From positions 126,120,465 to 126,184,464 of the forward strand of contig NC_134414.1 of NCBI RefSeq assembly GCF_030867145.1: a stretch of 64,000 nt of DNA, given 5' to 3'. The translations under genes and the position numbers were made by a program. Each line of letters starts with the position of its first letter. The first letter of the stretch is position 1. This DNA comes from Opisthocomus hoazin (Eukaryota > Chordata > Aves > Opisthocomiformes > Opisthocomidae). Shown here one piece after another: positions 20,404 to 35,400 of this stretch. The notes under the pieces were generated by a model that was not told where the DNA came from, did no database searches, and saw only the letters and a list, made by a program, of their open reading frames with translations.

Positions 20404-23400
20404 CTTCTTTTTGTTTTTGATCATCAAGTCCAAGGCAGCAAAGGCAGTAAAAGTAGGGGAACTCTAACCCATCCCAGTACTAAGGGCTTTGTGTTCCCCA
20501 CAGTGAGAGAGATTACTACAGCCTCAGAGGCAATGAAGCTAAAAGCACAACAGCCCAAGCGGCTACAAAAGACACAGGAAATCAAACTCAGAGCCGGGCG
20601 GGGGACAACAACAGTGTTGTTTGTTTTGAACGCAGCGACATTAAACTACAATTTAAAAGCAATTCAGGAGTCACTGCAACCATTTCAAAGTAGTCAGCCC
20701 AGCGGTTTATGAAAACAAGATGAACTCTCACTCAAAGCAGGGATCTTTCTTCTCCCCCCACACTTTGGACCATGCAACTCTGGAATGACTTTTTAAAGGA
20801 AATTCAGTGCCCTGTGTCACTTCTGAGAAACTCTGATCTTGGGTTAGGGAAACTCCTACTCCTACAGTGGGGAAAGCCCTTCCCTGCAAAGAAGGGCCCA
20901 TGCAGCAAGCCATTTTCTCCAGGGTTTCACAGCAACGTCCTCACCACCTTCTGTGAGTAACTCTGGCCACACTTACTGGCAGAAGCAGCAGAGTTCAGTA
21001 CACCTACACAGTATAATAACACCGGGGCCATAACAAAAGAGAACAAAAAGTAGGGAAGAGGAAAAAAAAAAAAAAGAAATGTCCCAAGTTGTGTTCTACT
21101 AACTTGCTTCTTTTTCACTGACTTATCACTTTCTCCAAAAAAAGAAAAAAAAAAAAAGCAGCCTTCAACTGAAAGCTTTTGATTTTTACTATTTTGCAAT
21201 GCACAAGTAATTCTTACCTGAGTGTAATATAGTTACAAGGTGTCTCAGGTTATGCTGAACCAGTCTCTAAATGATACTGAACTTTTTTCCATATTCTAAT
21301 ACAAATTAACATTTTCCCAATCCATATTTCTGGCTTTCTGTATCAAGGAGTGGCTCCAGGCTGGGGACTCAGCAGTGCCAGGGAGCTGCAATGACTCCAG
21401 AAGAGGTCATGACTCTGCAGAAACTTCCCCAGCAGGACAGGGAGCTCTGCAGCTCGTAAGCCGATACCAAGGCAGTGCAAAAGAATCAAAGGGTTTTCAA
21501 GTAAGTCTCCAATAAGTTCAGCTACTGTTTGTGTACTCTCAATGAGTACAGATCTGCCATCTAAGTAGGCTTTTTCTCTAATACATACTTAATAACTTAA
21601 TACATAATAATTTTAGTCTCCAATCGTTTCACATTTGCTGAAATGTAAAGTTACCCTTTCCCTCTCAGGATGAATACTCTGCTAATATTTCAGTAAGGAT
21701 AAGAACTGTGAAGTAGGGTGGTGGAGGAGGAGGGTTTCCAGACAAGGCAACAGATGTGTACCTCCTCTGCTCCTTCAGTCACATGCGCCTAGCAGGGGGA
21801 GATGTAAACCTTATGGTTTAGAGAGAAGTCTAAACCTTTACTGTCCTCAGGGTCGTGTCGTGTCTCTCCCCCCCCGCCCCCTGAAAAATTCTCATAGCAT
21901 TCAACCAATGTCCAGATTTAAAATGCCTGTTTGATCAGCTGGATCATCTCTCAAAAGAGCAAGGCGCACTAGAAAAACCAAAGGACTTTTATTCACAGAG
22001 AAAAGCCGTAAGCTCCGTAAGCTGAATGTAGTAGTAGATCTCAGGCAACCTTTTAGCATTATTTAGGTAAAGTAATTCACACATATCACAAGATGACTGC
22101 TCTATTGTGAGGTTTTGGGGTTTTCTTTAGATTGAGACTATCTTTCTTGTTATCATAGAATAAACCTCAGGAAAAAAAAAGAAGAGAAAAGTCTTGTATC
22201 AGGACATTGGGCTGCAAAACTGTTTCTGTAAAAGTATTACTGAGATTTTATCCTCTTTCTACTTTACCCATTTCCTTCCCTATGTGTTAAGGGCATTGCC
22301 CACAGAAAAAATGTTGCCAGCACCCCTCGCCTTGAAGGCTCATTTGTTTACTAGAAAAGCTATGCACCACTGGGCAATAACCTGAAGGTCAGATGAGTTG
22401 TTCTTCCCTTAGCTGATTTTTATCTCTGTCCGTATTAAAGTATTTCAGGACTTGATTGTTTATGAAAGTTGTTTTGATCCCAACATGTTTACCTTGCCAG
22501 GTCTCCCAGTCTCTGTAAGAGTAAAGCTCTAGGAGATCTCCTTGTCCTGGGATCTGAGGTCTTTTAAGGCATGTGTCTGTAAATTGCTTTCTCTCCTGAA
22601 ATGTATAACTACACAATATTCCCTCATTATTTCCACTCATCTACCAGTTTAACAAACTCTTCATAAGTTTTGTTGTGGCATATTAAAATAGTTCATTCAA
22701 TGAGACAGTTCAAATCCCAATCAACACATTCTTAGCAATTGTTTCTTCTCAATAAATAATTATTCTGTTGGTTGGTGTGGTTCTTCAGTGGGAGCCATGA
22801 TGGTCTAAGGACATATGGAAGTATAGCAAAAGGTAACCCAGCTGGATTTCCATCCTTCATCCCCCTCTCCTGTTCCTGTTAAATACAGACACCCAAGGTT
22901 TTGGGCAGACAATCCCCCCCATCCATAGATCCTGTCAGCTATATATAGAATTAACTGAAATTCGCTACATAACATACAAAAAAGAAAGCTGGGATAAACA
23001 GTGGTATCAAAATTGCAAAGACCTCCCTTTTATGAAGTCTTCTTGATCTCTCCCTCCCCATCTTCTTAATTCATCTAATCAAAGCTAATACTACATTTAC
23101 AGAGGCAAAGGAATGAAAGTGGTTTCATGATAATACAAGCAGTTGCAGCAGACACTTCAGGCTGCTTCCATCGCCATGTTCCCACCAGCAACCAGTTTCC
23201 TGGGCACTCAATGCACTGCTACTGCCCCATTTCTTCTCCAAAGAAAAAACTGAAAACCCACAAATGACCCACAAACCCCAAACATCACACCCAAACCTAA
23301 TACACTGAAGCATTCCGCTTTGCTGGGAGCTCTTCAAGGCACAGAGTAATGATGGTTTTCCATTTCTCCTTCATTCAGAGTTAATAAAAAGCTGAGCAGC

Positions 23401-26400
23401 CATGGATGAAGATGTGTTACTGAAATCCACAGAAATGTAAAAGGTTTTAAAATTGAAACTGTTGGCATTTAAGTGGCTGTAGATAACAGCTGAGCTGCAG
23501 CCATGCTGCTTTTAATCTAACAGCACTGAGTGACAAATGATAGCACCAGGTGGAAAGGAATAGCCCTCCTGCAGAGTCTTGCTCTTCAGTAAGTGTTTAG
23601 TGTGCTTCCTAATCAAATATGAAAATAAGCATGCCATCAGCAGCACCTTTTAGTTTATGAAGGGACTTGAAATAAAACCTCACATACTTCTCATGCAGTT
23701 GAGTTAGAAATCAATGCAAGGTTTGCCATCTGGAAGTTATCATTTGCTGTAAACTTCTTTCTTTCTCCTTTCCTTTGTCAGAAGACCAAATATCGAAATG
23801 TAAACAAGGGATTTTGGAAGTCTTTAACAAGCTATAGCACAGTCAAAGTCAGAAATGCTCTGTAAACTACAGGTGTAAAGAAGTTCCTCAACTCTGTAGA
23901 GGCAGCCCTCTCTAACCCTAGCACTTTTTGCAAGATTCGTTTTCCTCAGTGCTTCTGTTACTGCCCACTGAACCCCATAAGACTTGTTTTCAGCCTCCTA
24001 GTCTCTCTCTGCTATTTTTACTAGATTTCATTTACTTCTGTGGTTTATCACATTCTGGTGATGATAACTGTGCCCTCCTACTTCTGACCCAGCTCCAAGC
24101 TTATGCTCAAGTTTCACATTTCTCAGCCACTACGCTCTGCCATCTGATGATTTTTGACTCTGAGTTAACCATTCAGCTCATCACATTGTCCTACAACTTA
24201 AATGTTGTGCAAGCTTCATTTCTAAACATGAGTAGTATCTGATAACCAGAACCATGAAACAAGAGAGTAAACAAAGTTTACGCAGCCAAGCAAAGGACTG
24301 TTTGTAGGGAACAGTAACTTTTGTCTCACTCCTCTCAGTAGGAGGCTTATTCAGAAGTTGAAAGATCATTTAAATCAGCATTAGAATTTGCTCATAGCAG
24401 AACAATTTTGGGGTACTCCAAAATATTGAGCTTATATTAGATTATACTGATAGAGTCACAGTGGTATCTTATCAGCAGGTCAACTGCTTCAAAGTAAGTT
24501 GTTCCTGCAGAGAAGCAGGTGGTTCACCTTCCATTCTGCACAGGAGGGTTGGGCTCTTCGGTTTGGTGAGAGGCGGCAGCGTAGCTGCTGTGCCAGAAGA
24601 AAAGCGCAGGGGCTCAGGTGCAGCAAGTCCTTCTCACATGCTGCCAGGGCAGGACCCCAAAGTAACCCCATCTCAAGGAGATGCCACACCTGCCCCACCA
24701 CATCCAGAAGGAGGAGGAAAGCAACGCAGGGCCATCCCCAATACACAGGGGTACGGGCACCGCAGTAGGACAGAAGCAGAAGTGTTCATTGCCCTGCTCC
24801 ACTGAGCATTGCCTTCAGCCACACACATGATCCTAATGTATGATAAATTGAACTGTCTCAGAGGACGACATGCAGCTCTTTGTCTCCAAGTATGATTCCC
24901 AAGAATTTTTCTGTTATGCAAAGGGTAAATCAAAGCTCTGATTTATGTGAGGCTACAGACACTACTTGGCTTTGTGAGGGGTTTTTTTGGTGTGTGTTTT
25001 AGACTTGATGCTCACATCCTGTGCACAGGACAAGAACATAGGTGGTGACATCCAAAGGAGCATGAAGGACTCACACTTCTCTGTCATTCAGTGACAGCAG
25101 AGTTTGGACATTAGGCTTCTGCACAACTCTAAGTCTCTGTAACCTAATAAGTAGATATGTAGGCTATTTGGAACCCCATGCACCTAGTTTAAATACGTAA
25201 CAATAACAGCAAAAAGCTAGGGATACAGCTGGGAAAAAAGTATTTGTCAGCTCAGCTGACAAATTCAAGAAGCTACTTCTATTTTCCACTTCGATTTATT
25301 CCGGGGAAGGAAAAATAAAGACGTGCAGATTTAAATAACTGAATTTGCACAATTCACACTAAATGAAACCCCAGCTCTTCGATGGCAAAGGCTCAGCAGT
25401 GTTTGCCCAGTCACAGGTACGCAAAAATGACATGGACATAGACCAGACCTGGCATGCTCCAGGACATATCTCTGGCAATATTCTAATCGCTGGAGCCAAG
25501 CCTCATCCTACCAATGTTATTGAAGAAAAGCTTTCATCAGAAGTCATGTTTTACATCCTTCAAATAGAAAAGTTTTCCTTGATGGACTCCACCTTTAGGT
25601 AATCAACAGACACTCCCAAAGGATTTAGTTTCCAGAGCCCAGTTTCCTAGCTCCCACTGAAAATCTGGTAATGGAAATTCGACATGCAGAACCTGAAACA
25701 TCCAAAGGTATTAATCAAGAGCCTCCTGCCTTCAGATTTCTTCCAAAAGTCAGTTTTTCCTTTAGCTCTTCCAGACCTTCCTTGTGTTACTGTTTCCGTT
25801 GCTTCAATTTCAGCTCTGCAGCGCCTTTACCAGAACTGTGGGGGTATGTCTATATGTCTATATAACAAGGCTAAAAAAAGAAAGCCTAAATCTTTCACTA
25901 AAGCTCACAAGGTTCAATTAGATGAGAAACAGTCAAAACTCTGATCAGCAGAGACTAATTAGAATATATGTGGCACTCTAGCCCTCTCTGCCTAATCGGC
26001 AGTAAAACATGCAAAAACAAGAGGCAGAAATGATGGGCTAGATACAGAGGCGATCATCTTAAACAACTGTCTAATCATTCATAACCTTGGTTCACATATA
26101 TAGTAAATACATCCTCTTCCTTTTCATCAGTGTGTGTTGACACCTAGGGTAATTACTCCCAGAAAGTTAACTCTCCGAGGCAATATTTCTATCCTGCTTA
26201 ATTGCATGAGTACCAACTTGCAGTCTATCGGTACTGATGAGTGGTGACATCCTCCTGCCAGCCAAGTAATTTGTTGGCAGAAAATGCCACAGACACTTTC
26301 TTCTCTATCTTTCAAAGCCTCTCATGCAAACGAGGCAGAGTAATTAGCACTGACCTTTGGCTAATGCTGGTTGCCAATCAGTGGTGCTTCCCTACTCAGC

Positions 26401-29400
26401 TGCTGCATTTATATATCCCCATTTAACAACCAGGAGTACAAAATATGCACGCGGTGCTCACAGCAGGGAAACGGCAGCGCTCACCATCTGGTCGCCATCA
26501 GGGTTTAGGATGTTTCCCTAGTACTGCTCGGGACTGCTATTGCAAGTGCCCAGAAGGAGCAAAATTTCATAACACTCCACACCTCATATGATTAAAGGCA
26601 AATTTTAGAATAAAAAAACTCCAAAAAACCCCAGAAACAGAAAACAAGATAAACTTGACAGGCAGTTTTCATTCAGAAATCTTTCAGTGAAAAAAGTGCA
26701 GGCAACCAGGGAGTTGCAGAAAGCATGGGTAAGCTGAAGTATTACAGTCTGCTCTGGCAATGGGACTTGCCGGTCTGAGACAACCTTACAGAAAAGGTTA
26801 TTTGAAGCTTCTAAACATTAAGGTTCCACAGTTAAAAGTACCACAAAATGCTCCATTGCTATTCTCAGAAGCGACTTCCCCACGACATGGAAGGACGCAG
26901 GGGGCTCTCCAGATGAGGCGGTCTGTCCATCCATCCATCCCCCCAGCAAGCCATCTCCCTAAACCTCCAGGGTATATTCCGAGTTCCCCTGCTCCAGGCA
27001 AATTGGTTGCAGTCTCGTTCACTGTCAAGCAAATCCAACGGAAGATAAATCACCCTGCGTTAATCTTTTACAGTCTACATATAATAGAAAAGAGCAGTAA
27101 CTTGACACTTTAATCATGGTACAGTTACAAGCTGCTGTTCCCCACCAAGCTGTGCGCGCCTTCTGTGCTTGGACTTATTGTCCTGAGCCACCCCGCAGCT
27201 GTCATGAAGTGAAAAATGCCATCTTTGCCTGTTTGCAAGCATAAAGATTAATACAGAAGTCAATGGAAATCGTTGGTGCCTACCAGGACAGAGGAGGAAG
27301 TAAACAGTCCTGGAGCTCAGGTATCCAAGCTTCCCCCCTACCAGAGGGTTTCAGCTTGTGCTGAAGATATAGAAATGCTCATATGGGGACGACCACAATG
27401 ACATTCAGGAACTAAAGGCTGTCTTCTCCATACAGCCCAAATACATAACCAGTAGGTTCTCTTTCCAGTTCTGACAAAGCTCAGTCTGACTCCAAATTAC
27501 AATAAAGTTTGGCCCTAGGAAGACATTTGTTAACAGAACACCTTTCTACTTCCCACATCCATGGGGTTAAGCAACTGCATAAACCGTCTCTGGTGTTTAC
27601 AGCATCTCCGATTAATCAAAGGTAGCAAAAGCATTTGCCCAGTAACATACACTGCCTTTCATGGATGGAAATAGAGAAAAGAGCTACTTCAGAAACCATA
27701 ACAATGAACTAAGTAACAAAAAAGCATATACCTCATTATCTATCTGTGGTCTACACTTAAAGAAGCTACCTTTGCCTCCACAATAGCAGCTACGCGTGTT
27801 GAAATCTAGGGGTAGCAAGCTGCAACACATTCATGAGCCAGCTTTATTTGGGGAGGAAGGAAAGGAAGGTTTGCATTATCCTTCTTTAATTACAAGCAAA
27901 GTCATGTTCCTGTAGATGATGAGTCCCGCCCAAAGTGTTTCAATTAGCCAACAAGGCAGACATACAGGCATACAGGCTATATCTAGAAGTAAAATTGAGA
28001 GCAAAATCTTTAAGTCATGCACATTTCTCTTTCTGAATTGCTCCATGGAACAAGACGCTCCCTTTGGACCAGGCTAAATATTCTTGGACAACTTTTCTTT
28101 AGGAGGTCCTGAGGCAACAGCATCCTCTGAAGCCAGGGAAACTGCAGTTTCTCAACACCTTCAACTTCCAGGCAAGCTTGTAGATACACACATGTGTGTG
28201 GATCACATATACATAACACACACAGAGCTGCAGGAAGATATTTTAAACAGAGTACCCTTTTGTATTTACTTTACAATCACCATGGGACACAACAAATTAA
28301 CTGAACTAATCAGCTAATAGAGAGAATTAACTCTTTCAAAATCTAGATGTTGTGGTTCCTGGATATGGGAATTGATACCAGACAGTCTTTAGTCACTGAC
28401 TGTGTTAGTGATTATGTCCAATTATGGCAAAGAAAAAGGAGTTTGAAACATTTGAGCTGGAGCAGAGAGAAACGTAATTCATGCCTTATGTTAGGCAGAT
28501 CCTCTTCACTATTATAGCATTATTCAATTATTCACAATCTATTTACCATCAAGGATACAATCCAGCCATGTGCTCTGTAATATTTACCATTTCGCCAAGC
28601 TGTCTGATGCTAACACGTTCTATTAATAGGGTACCAATGGGTGACGCCAAGCGAAACTGCACTGGACTGGTTCAAATCATGTTCAGCTCACAGACAATTT
28701 GTCAAGGTGGGAGGTTGAGTTTCAAGCCTGGAATGTAATTCAGTTCAGTGTCCTGACTAGAGGCGGCATTAGTGCCTTTTGCGCACAAGGTAAGTGATAC
28801 TCCAAAAGCCTGCAACAGACCAGCAACAAGATTATCCCACACATCCTCCACAAAGAATGCCTTCTGTGTTTTAGTGCCACAAGTCTGCTCTTCTTTTTTG
28901 CCAAGATAATTAACTGTGTGATCTTTTCACTTATCGCTGTGTCTGGCATCCATAGTTCTGACACATACATAGCATTCAGCATAAAACGGAAAACACTCCC
29001 TGCTTACAGCAGGGATTCGGGCAAAGTGTTGCTTTAAAGGAACAACGTGTGTCATTGCTTTTCCACTACACCTCTTTCTGCTAACCTTTAGTAAAAAACA
29101 AACAAACAAAAAACAAACCTATATCAACTCACAAAAGACAACTTCTAATTCAACAAAAGATTTGCAGCTACCAGGCAGATGAAAAGTAGGCCGAGACCAT
29201 CATTCTCCGTGCTGAGGATAGTATCCAAGATGCCTCTAATCCTTCACCCGTCCCTAAAATTCTTTCCCTTCCTCCCATCATTTACATCTTTGATTTAGGA
29301 AACATCTTTATAGTATGTTAGCCCAGCACCTACCCGTGCGGTAAAGGGCAGTAAAAGGAAGCCTGGAATGGAGGGAGGGAAGGCAGTTCTATTTCCATGC

Positions 29401-32400
29401 AAATAACATACATTACAGGGAATGTTATCACTTTTTTAAAAGCACTCATACCATAAACTGATATAGCCATCATACCCTGTAAACCTTATGGATTATAATG
29501 TATTTCATAAAAGCAGACACCATTGGGTCTAGCTTACACTAAGAAGAGTCAAGCGTCCATCCTAAGGCAGATCTACCTCAGGGCTCACAGAAGCATAGCA
29601 AGTCTAATGAAAACAAATGTAAATCCCCCTGCCCCCAGCAGTTCAGGAAGCAAAATATTGCAAGGATTGAGAGAAAAAGAGATAGTTGGTGAGACACAGG
29701 AGGGAAAGAGACACATAGGAAAGCACTGATTTCTTGGCCATCCTCCTGGAGCTGCAAGGATGGCGAGTGGGTCCCCAGCTCGATGTCCTCATGCCCATAC
29801 CAGCTCTGGGCAACTGGGGAGACCATTTCCCAGAGCCACCACTCCCCCTCAGTGCACAACTGGGGGCTCAACACCCACACGGGGCTGCCCATCACCACCC
29901 AAAGCAGCAGCAGGACAAGGCTGGCGGATTAGTGCTGGGGGAGCGGAGCAGCAGAGCAGAGATTGTAAAGCAGCTGGTGACAGAGTAACAAGGGCAAAGG
30001 AAGCCCACATTCAGCAAAACAAAGAAAGGGAAAATAAAAAAAGTCTGAGAGGTTGCTCTCTGCACTGTTTCATATTTAAGTCTAAAACAGAGTCACCTCC
30101 ATAAATGCATAACATGATTTCACCAACATTGCCATAGTGTGGCACAAGACTTATGCTAGTAGCAGAACGGGTCTCCAAGTACCTTGACCAGAGCCTAAAG
30201 GCTACATGGTGAAAAGCCTCAGTATTTTTAAAATCCCCATCAAAGCCCCAACTCCTAGCAGCCATAGCGCTTACTGGGCATTAAACCACATGATGATCAG
30301 CCAGCCCGAGCTTTAACATGCATCTGTCCACACTGCTTCCTCCAAGCAAGCGTACCAAACAGAGCAACAAGCCTTTCACTCTCCAACACTAGATGCTACT
30401 AAAACATAAGCTATGATAACATTTTTTGTTTTTAAACTCAAGCAGAGAGCAGGACAGATCAGAACCACTGGGATCCATGGACAAGCCTGTGGCCTGTCCA
30501 GGCAGGCAGGGACATGCAAGAGCAGGGGCACAAAGGAGGGCTGCCACCACTCCTGGTTTCAGTCCAGCACCTTTCACTTCACAAGTTGCAAAGAAATCCC
30601 TACATTGCTGGAAGGCAAAGCCAGGCATAGCAGAGCTCCCAGCCAACGCAGTATCCCAAGGTCACAGGGCCAGGCATTCACATCCAAGGGCTCCCCCAGA
30701 GATGGGTTCCCCCCTGTAGCTCAGGGGCTTCCAGCTCACCTGCAGCACAGCAGTCATGTCAGGACCACCACCACCCCCACAAATGCCACATCACAACCTC
30801 TCCAGCCTGATTTTAACCTGTGATAGCCTACAGACTAGTCCACACCATCTGCCACAAGACAAATCTAGGTTCACCTCACAGTTGAGGGCATTAACTAGGA
30901 CAACATCAGGGCTTATTTTACCTTTATGTTAGTCAGCAGAGAGCAGCTTTCAGGAAATCATAGTGTGCTCAGGCATCAGTAAGAGCCAGACGCTCTTGCC
31001 CCACATTGTTTTAAGTACACACAGCTGTGGCAGGGAACCTCCATTTAGACCCCTGCAAGAAGCTGCCTTCTGATTACATAGTATTTTAAACAGGTGCTGA
31101 GGACTATACATGATAAAAGGCCATAAAAAATGGGCCCATTAACCCCAGGGGTGCTTTTTTTTCTTTCTTTATAACTGTTTTTAATTGGTTCTGCAGGATG
31201 GAGAACCAGCGTAACCTATTAATGCTAATATAAGTTTCTCCCTGAGTAAAAGTTTGGACTGGATTTACTTTTATCCAGATCTGTCCCCTGTGTAATCCTG
31301 TGGAAGACAATCAAGTTACAGCATGGGAAAATACACACGTTTATATCTAAATGTAAGCTCTCTTTATTATTCACTGCAGATGGATGCAGGTGTAGGTAGT
31401 GGCTACTGATACCATTTAAAAGCTCAGCTACACAGCTTCCCCTAAAGAGATGTGAAAGCTAAAAAGAAAAGGTTGAAGCTGAACAGGTCAGAAGTTAAGC
31501 TCATATCCTGTAGCAACAGAAACAGAGGTTCCCTTGATAGTTTGGCAAATTTCTGGTTGCTTGAGTCTCCTGGTTGCTCCCTGATGACCCCATGGTCCAT
31601 GACAAGGGAGTCCTGAGCACTTCATGCATCCGGGAATATTCATCTAGATGACTGGGAGATGTGTTGTGGGCCCCTGGGCATATGACATATTTCTCTCTCA
31701 CGTCAGTACATGAAACTACTACTTCTGTATCAGATGATCATTTCCTAAGCATTTTCTGGAAGGAGGTAAATCCCTTAACTGCCTTAGAATAAATCTGCAA
31801 GTCATTAGGCATCTCAAGGGGACATGGGGCTCCAGCTGTGCCAGGCTGGAAGGCAGCATTCCTTCCAGGCTTGGAAGAGCAAGAAAGGGGACAGGCATCT
31901 TTCTACTTAAGCCTCAAAAAACAAGGTATAATCACAATACAATGTGATCATCTCTCCTTTTCGCTTTTGTTTGGCTGCAGCCCAGTTAGTTTTGATTTGA
32001 TTTGTTGTTTTTTTTCACTCTCATCAGTTAACAGGAATTAAACTAAAGGGAAAACCCCATGCATTTGATCAACCCACCCACGCAGTTTTGTAAACATCCA
32101 GTGAATCTACATGTGGTATCACTCAGTTAATAAATAGAAGCTCATGCTTACACCATTCCTGTCGCTAAGCAGTGTCCTAAAGTGTGGTGTAGTGCACCGG
32201 CTCCTCACAGACAAGAAACAGGATGCTGGTTTTCACTGAGAAACTGCAGCTAACGTAGAATTGGAGTTCAAGACAGCAGAGATCCAAAGCAGTGATTTCA
32301 CAACACCTTCAGAGGCACATCTGCAAACCTGAGCGTGCTAAGGATGATGCAGCAGTGTTTCTGGTGGGCTTCTGCCAGCCTCTCTGTTTCAGAGGCCACT

Positions 32401-35400
32401 TTCCATCCCAGAGCCCATGCCATAAAGGAGTCATGTCCTCTTTGTCAGCAAAATCCTGAAGAGCAAAGGAGCTCAAGACTATATGGGAAATATTTTGACT
32501 CTTGATAATTTTTGTTCTGCTTGTAGCTCAAGAAGTTGCTTGTACAAAGAAAAGCGTCGAGGCATGACATCCAAGTTTGCAAAAGTGACACAAACTTCTT
32601 CAGGGCCTTCTGTCCAGCAAGAGGGTTTAACAAGATCAACATTTCTCTGTACACTGTAGCCAAGAGAGAATAAAATCCTTAGCTTTGTGGCTGTGCTTCC
32701 CTATAGTACCCAGCTAAAAACACTGATTGGTTTTGTTTTTTTTGTCAGCTGACCTCTTAATGACTTCTTTAAAAATGTCGGTCCTCCACTGGCTGCAGCT
32801 GCAGCTGCTCTGCTCAGTGCCTCGGGCCCTGAGACTGCTTGGCTCTGGTGGTGCCGGCTGCATGCTGCCTTGTTTTGGGGCCCGTTTGGTGGTCTAATGG
32901 CAAAATTGTTATTTTATGTATGTGGTTACTTTTTTTTGGTTCAGGGTGAGGGACGAAAGGGGAGGGCTCTGCTGAAGTCCATCAGGAAGGTGATTTCACA
33001 CCATGAAATAGAGGGTATAGGTAGTGTGGAGGTGGGTGGGAGTACTCAGCTGGCTTTGATACCTCCAGAACAGTGTGGGGCACCAGCAGACAGATTTGGT
33101 GAGGCCTCATCCTGCCACAGACCCTAAGATTAGCTGTCTTCAGAAACACACCCAAAATCTGTTTTAGATGAATGAGCTAATTTGCTCCAAAAATGAGCCC
33201 ATGAGTGAAGATGAAAATGATGGAACTCCATATAAATCCAGTATGCATCTACTAATTTTCTTCATTTTCCCAGCACACACAGTGCAGGGCATAGATGTTC
33301 ACATGGGTACAAATGAAGATTAAACATGGTATATGGTACTAGATAGATCTAAGACAGTTCATGTCCTCTGCATATTCCTGTCCCACCACCTTGCAGGTGC
33401 ATGGTTTTCAGCAGGATTGCTTGCAATACCCTTGAGAAAACACCTTCTCATTAGAAAATGCTGATTTATGGAAAATCCAATATTCTGTGAAAATTCTAAA
33501 AATATTTATCCCCAAAGCAATGTGATAAGCAACTAATAAGTTTACAGATGTCGCCACCTCAGAATTTCTGCTATGAGGACTGCCTCAGAGTGGAAAGCCA
33601 GGGATTTGGGGGAGCACATACAGTCATATAAACTCCAGATACACATCTGGCTTTAGTCTGGGCTCCTGCAAATTTCCGGTTTCTTGGCAGGTGGGCATGG
33701 ACACCCACCCTGTCCTCCTTTCGGCATCTGGGAGTCCTGTGCGGTGGCAGGCATCCCAGCAGGGCTTTTCAAGTCTTCAGCATGGCTGGAAATCCCAGTT
33801 TTTATGGCCTCTGGGTTTTGTGCACCAAGGACCAGAAATCCTCCAAGGCCTTGAGAATCAGGACTGTGCAAAAAATCCTCCAAAGGTAATGCTGTGGAGT
33901 CCACAGCCAGTGTGCTCTTTTGTTTAAAAAAAAAAAAAAAATAAAGAGGTTGTTCTTTTGCCTCCTTTGAGGGTGCTGCCCGGCCCTTTGGCTTCAGCAG
34001 CACCCTTGGTGGGGTGGATGGGTCTCCATCTGTGTGTCCTGCAGTGCAAGGGCTCCGCTTGGCTCTACCCAAAGGACAACTTCTGCTCTCTGCTCATGGT
34101 CATGGGACACATGGACTCCTTCCAACGTAACAACCACTTTGACTTATCTGGATGGCAATTTTCAGGCTTTGGAGATGCCGTCACCCCTAATTTTCACATT
34201 TTGAACTGTTGCTTTAACATAAGCTATCTAAAATGGTGGTTAATGAACATATACTAAAAAAATTAACATGTATCTGAGGTGTGAGTGATGTATATCGATG
34301 GCATTCAGAGCATCAGATTTTCTGTGCCGATAACTGCCAGTGAGAGTATTGCATACTTTGTAAGGCTGTATCCACTAAAGAAGCCCTGTTTCTAACTATG
34401 GGAAAAAAACCCCAAACACATGGTGTAGTTTTTAACTCCCTGAGTTGCTGTTGTGATGTCTAAATTATCGTTACAATCTACTCTGAGTTCCCAGATGTAG
34501 GCAGAGGCATTTGTTTCAAAACAGGACAACCAGACTGACTGATTCAAACACTTTCTGTTTTTCTCATTTTTTTAGGATTTTTTTTTTACTAAACATTTTT
34601 TTCTCATGCAAATGTCAGAAGTTACAGAAATAGGTAGTGTGTCCAGCACAGGCCGGAGGAATTAGTCCTACTAACAGATGTGGATTGAGCCAGGCTAGGG
34701 GACTCAGCTAAGTTCTAAAGGAACACAGCAAGATACAGAGCTCAACATTACAGCACTACAATAAGATTATAATGGGTATTGTAACTACCTGGTTTTGAAA
34801 GATGATATCTTTCAGCCCAGCAAAGGGCTAAGACTAGATACAACCCAATTACTCTTCCAAAGACAAGCTACTGATTGCCCCCCATTGCTCTGCCAAGGAG
34901 TAAAGACCAAAGTGTATATGTATATACCTATTTCAAATAGTTTTATTCAACAGCACGTTCCAAATAATGTCAAACAGGGACTTCCCACAGGAACCTGAGT
35001 CATGCTAATACACAGCTTTGCATAGGACTGCAGCTGAAAATATACCAAAAAAAGTGAATGCCTATAAAAACTGATGGAGCAGCAGCCTCTGGAAGCCCAT
35101 CATCACGTTCGTGGCCCCACACTCACTGTTGGCCCTTGAGTTTCCTGCGGGGAGCAGGCGGCTGGTCCCTGCTCTGGCCCGTGGGTCCTCACCCGCTCGT
35201 GGCTCCCACGGCATGGCTGCCGAGGTGGGGGCTCACCGGGAACCGGCCCTGTCCTTGTCCTGCGGCTGCACTGGCAGCATCGATGGCTTGCATTATGTTC
35301 TGCCCTGCTTATTCAGCTGGCTCATGCCACGTGCACCATCACAACAATACTAGTAACTAGTAAAACTCGTCCTGTCCAAAGACAGCTTTCAGAGCCAGAC

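Noticed and set aside
24461..24805. 114-codon plus-strand frame in a GC-rich patch
   Set aside because: No domain, no splice context, and similar-sized frames exist on the other strand of the same patch.
30413..30823. 136-codon plus-strand frame
   Set aside because: Composition-driven, no recognisable motif, competing frames on both strands.
33653..34072. 139-codon minus-strand frame running through a poly-A/T tract
   Set aside because: Contains poly-Phe from the T-run and no domain; likely chance.
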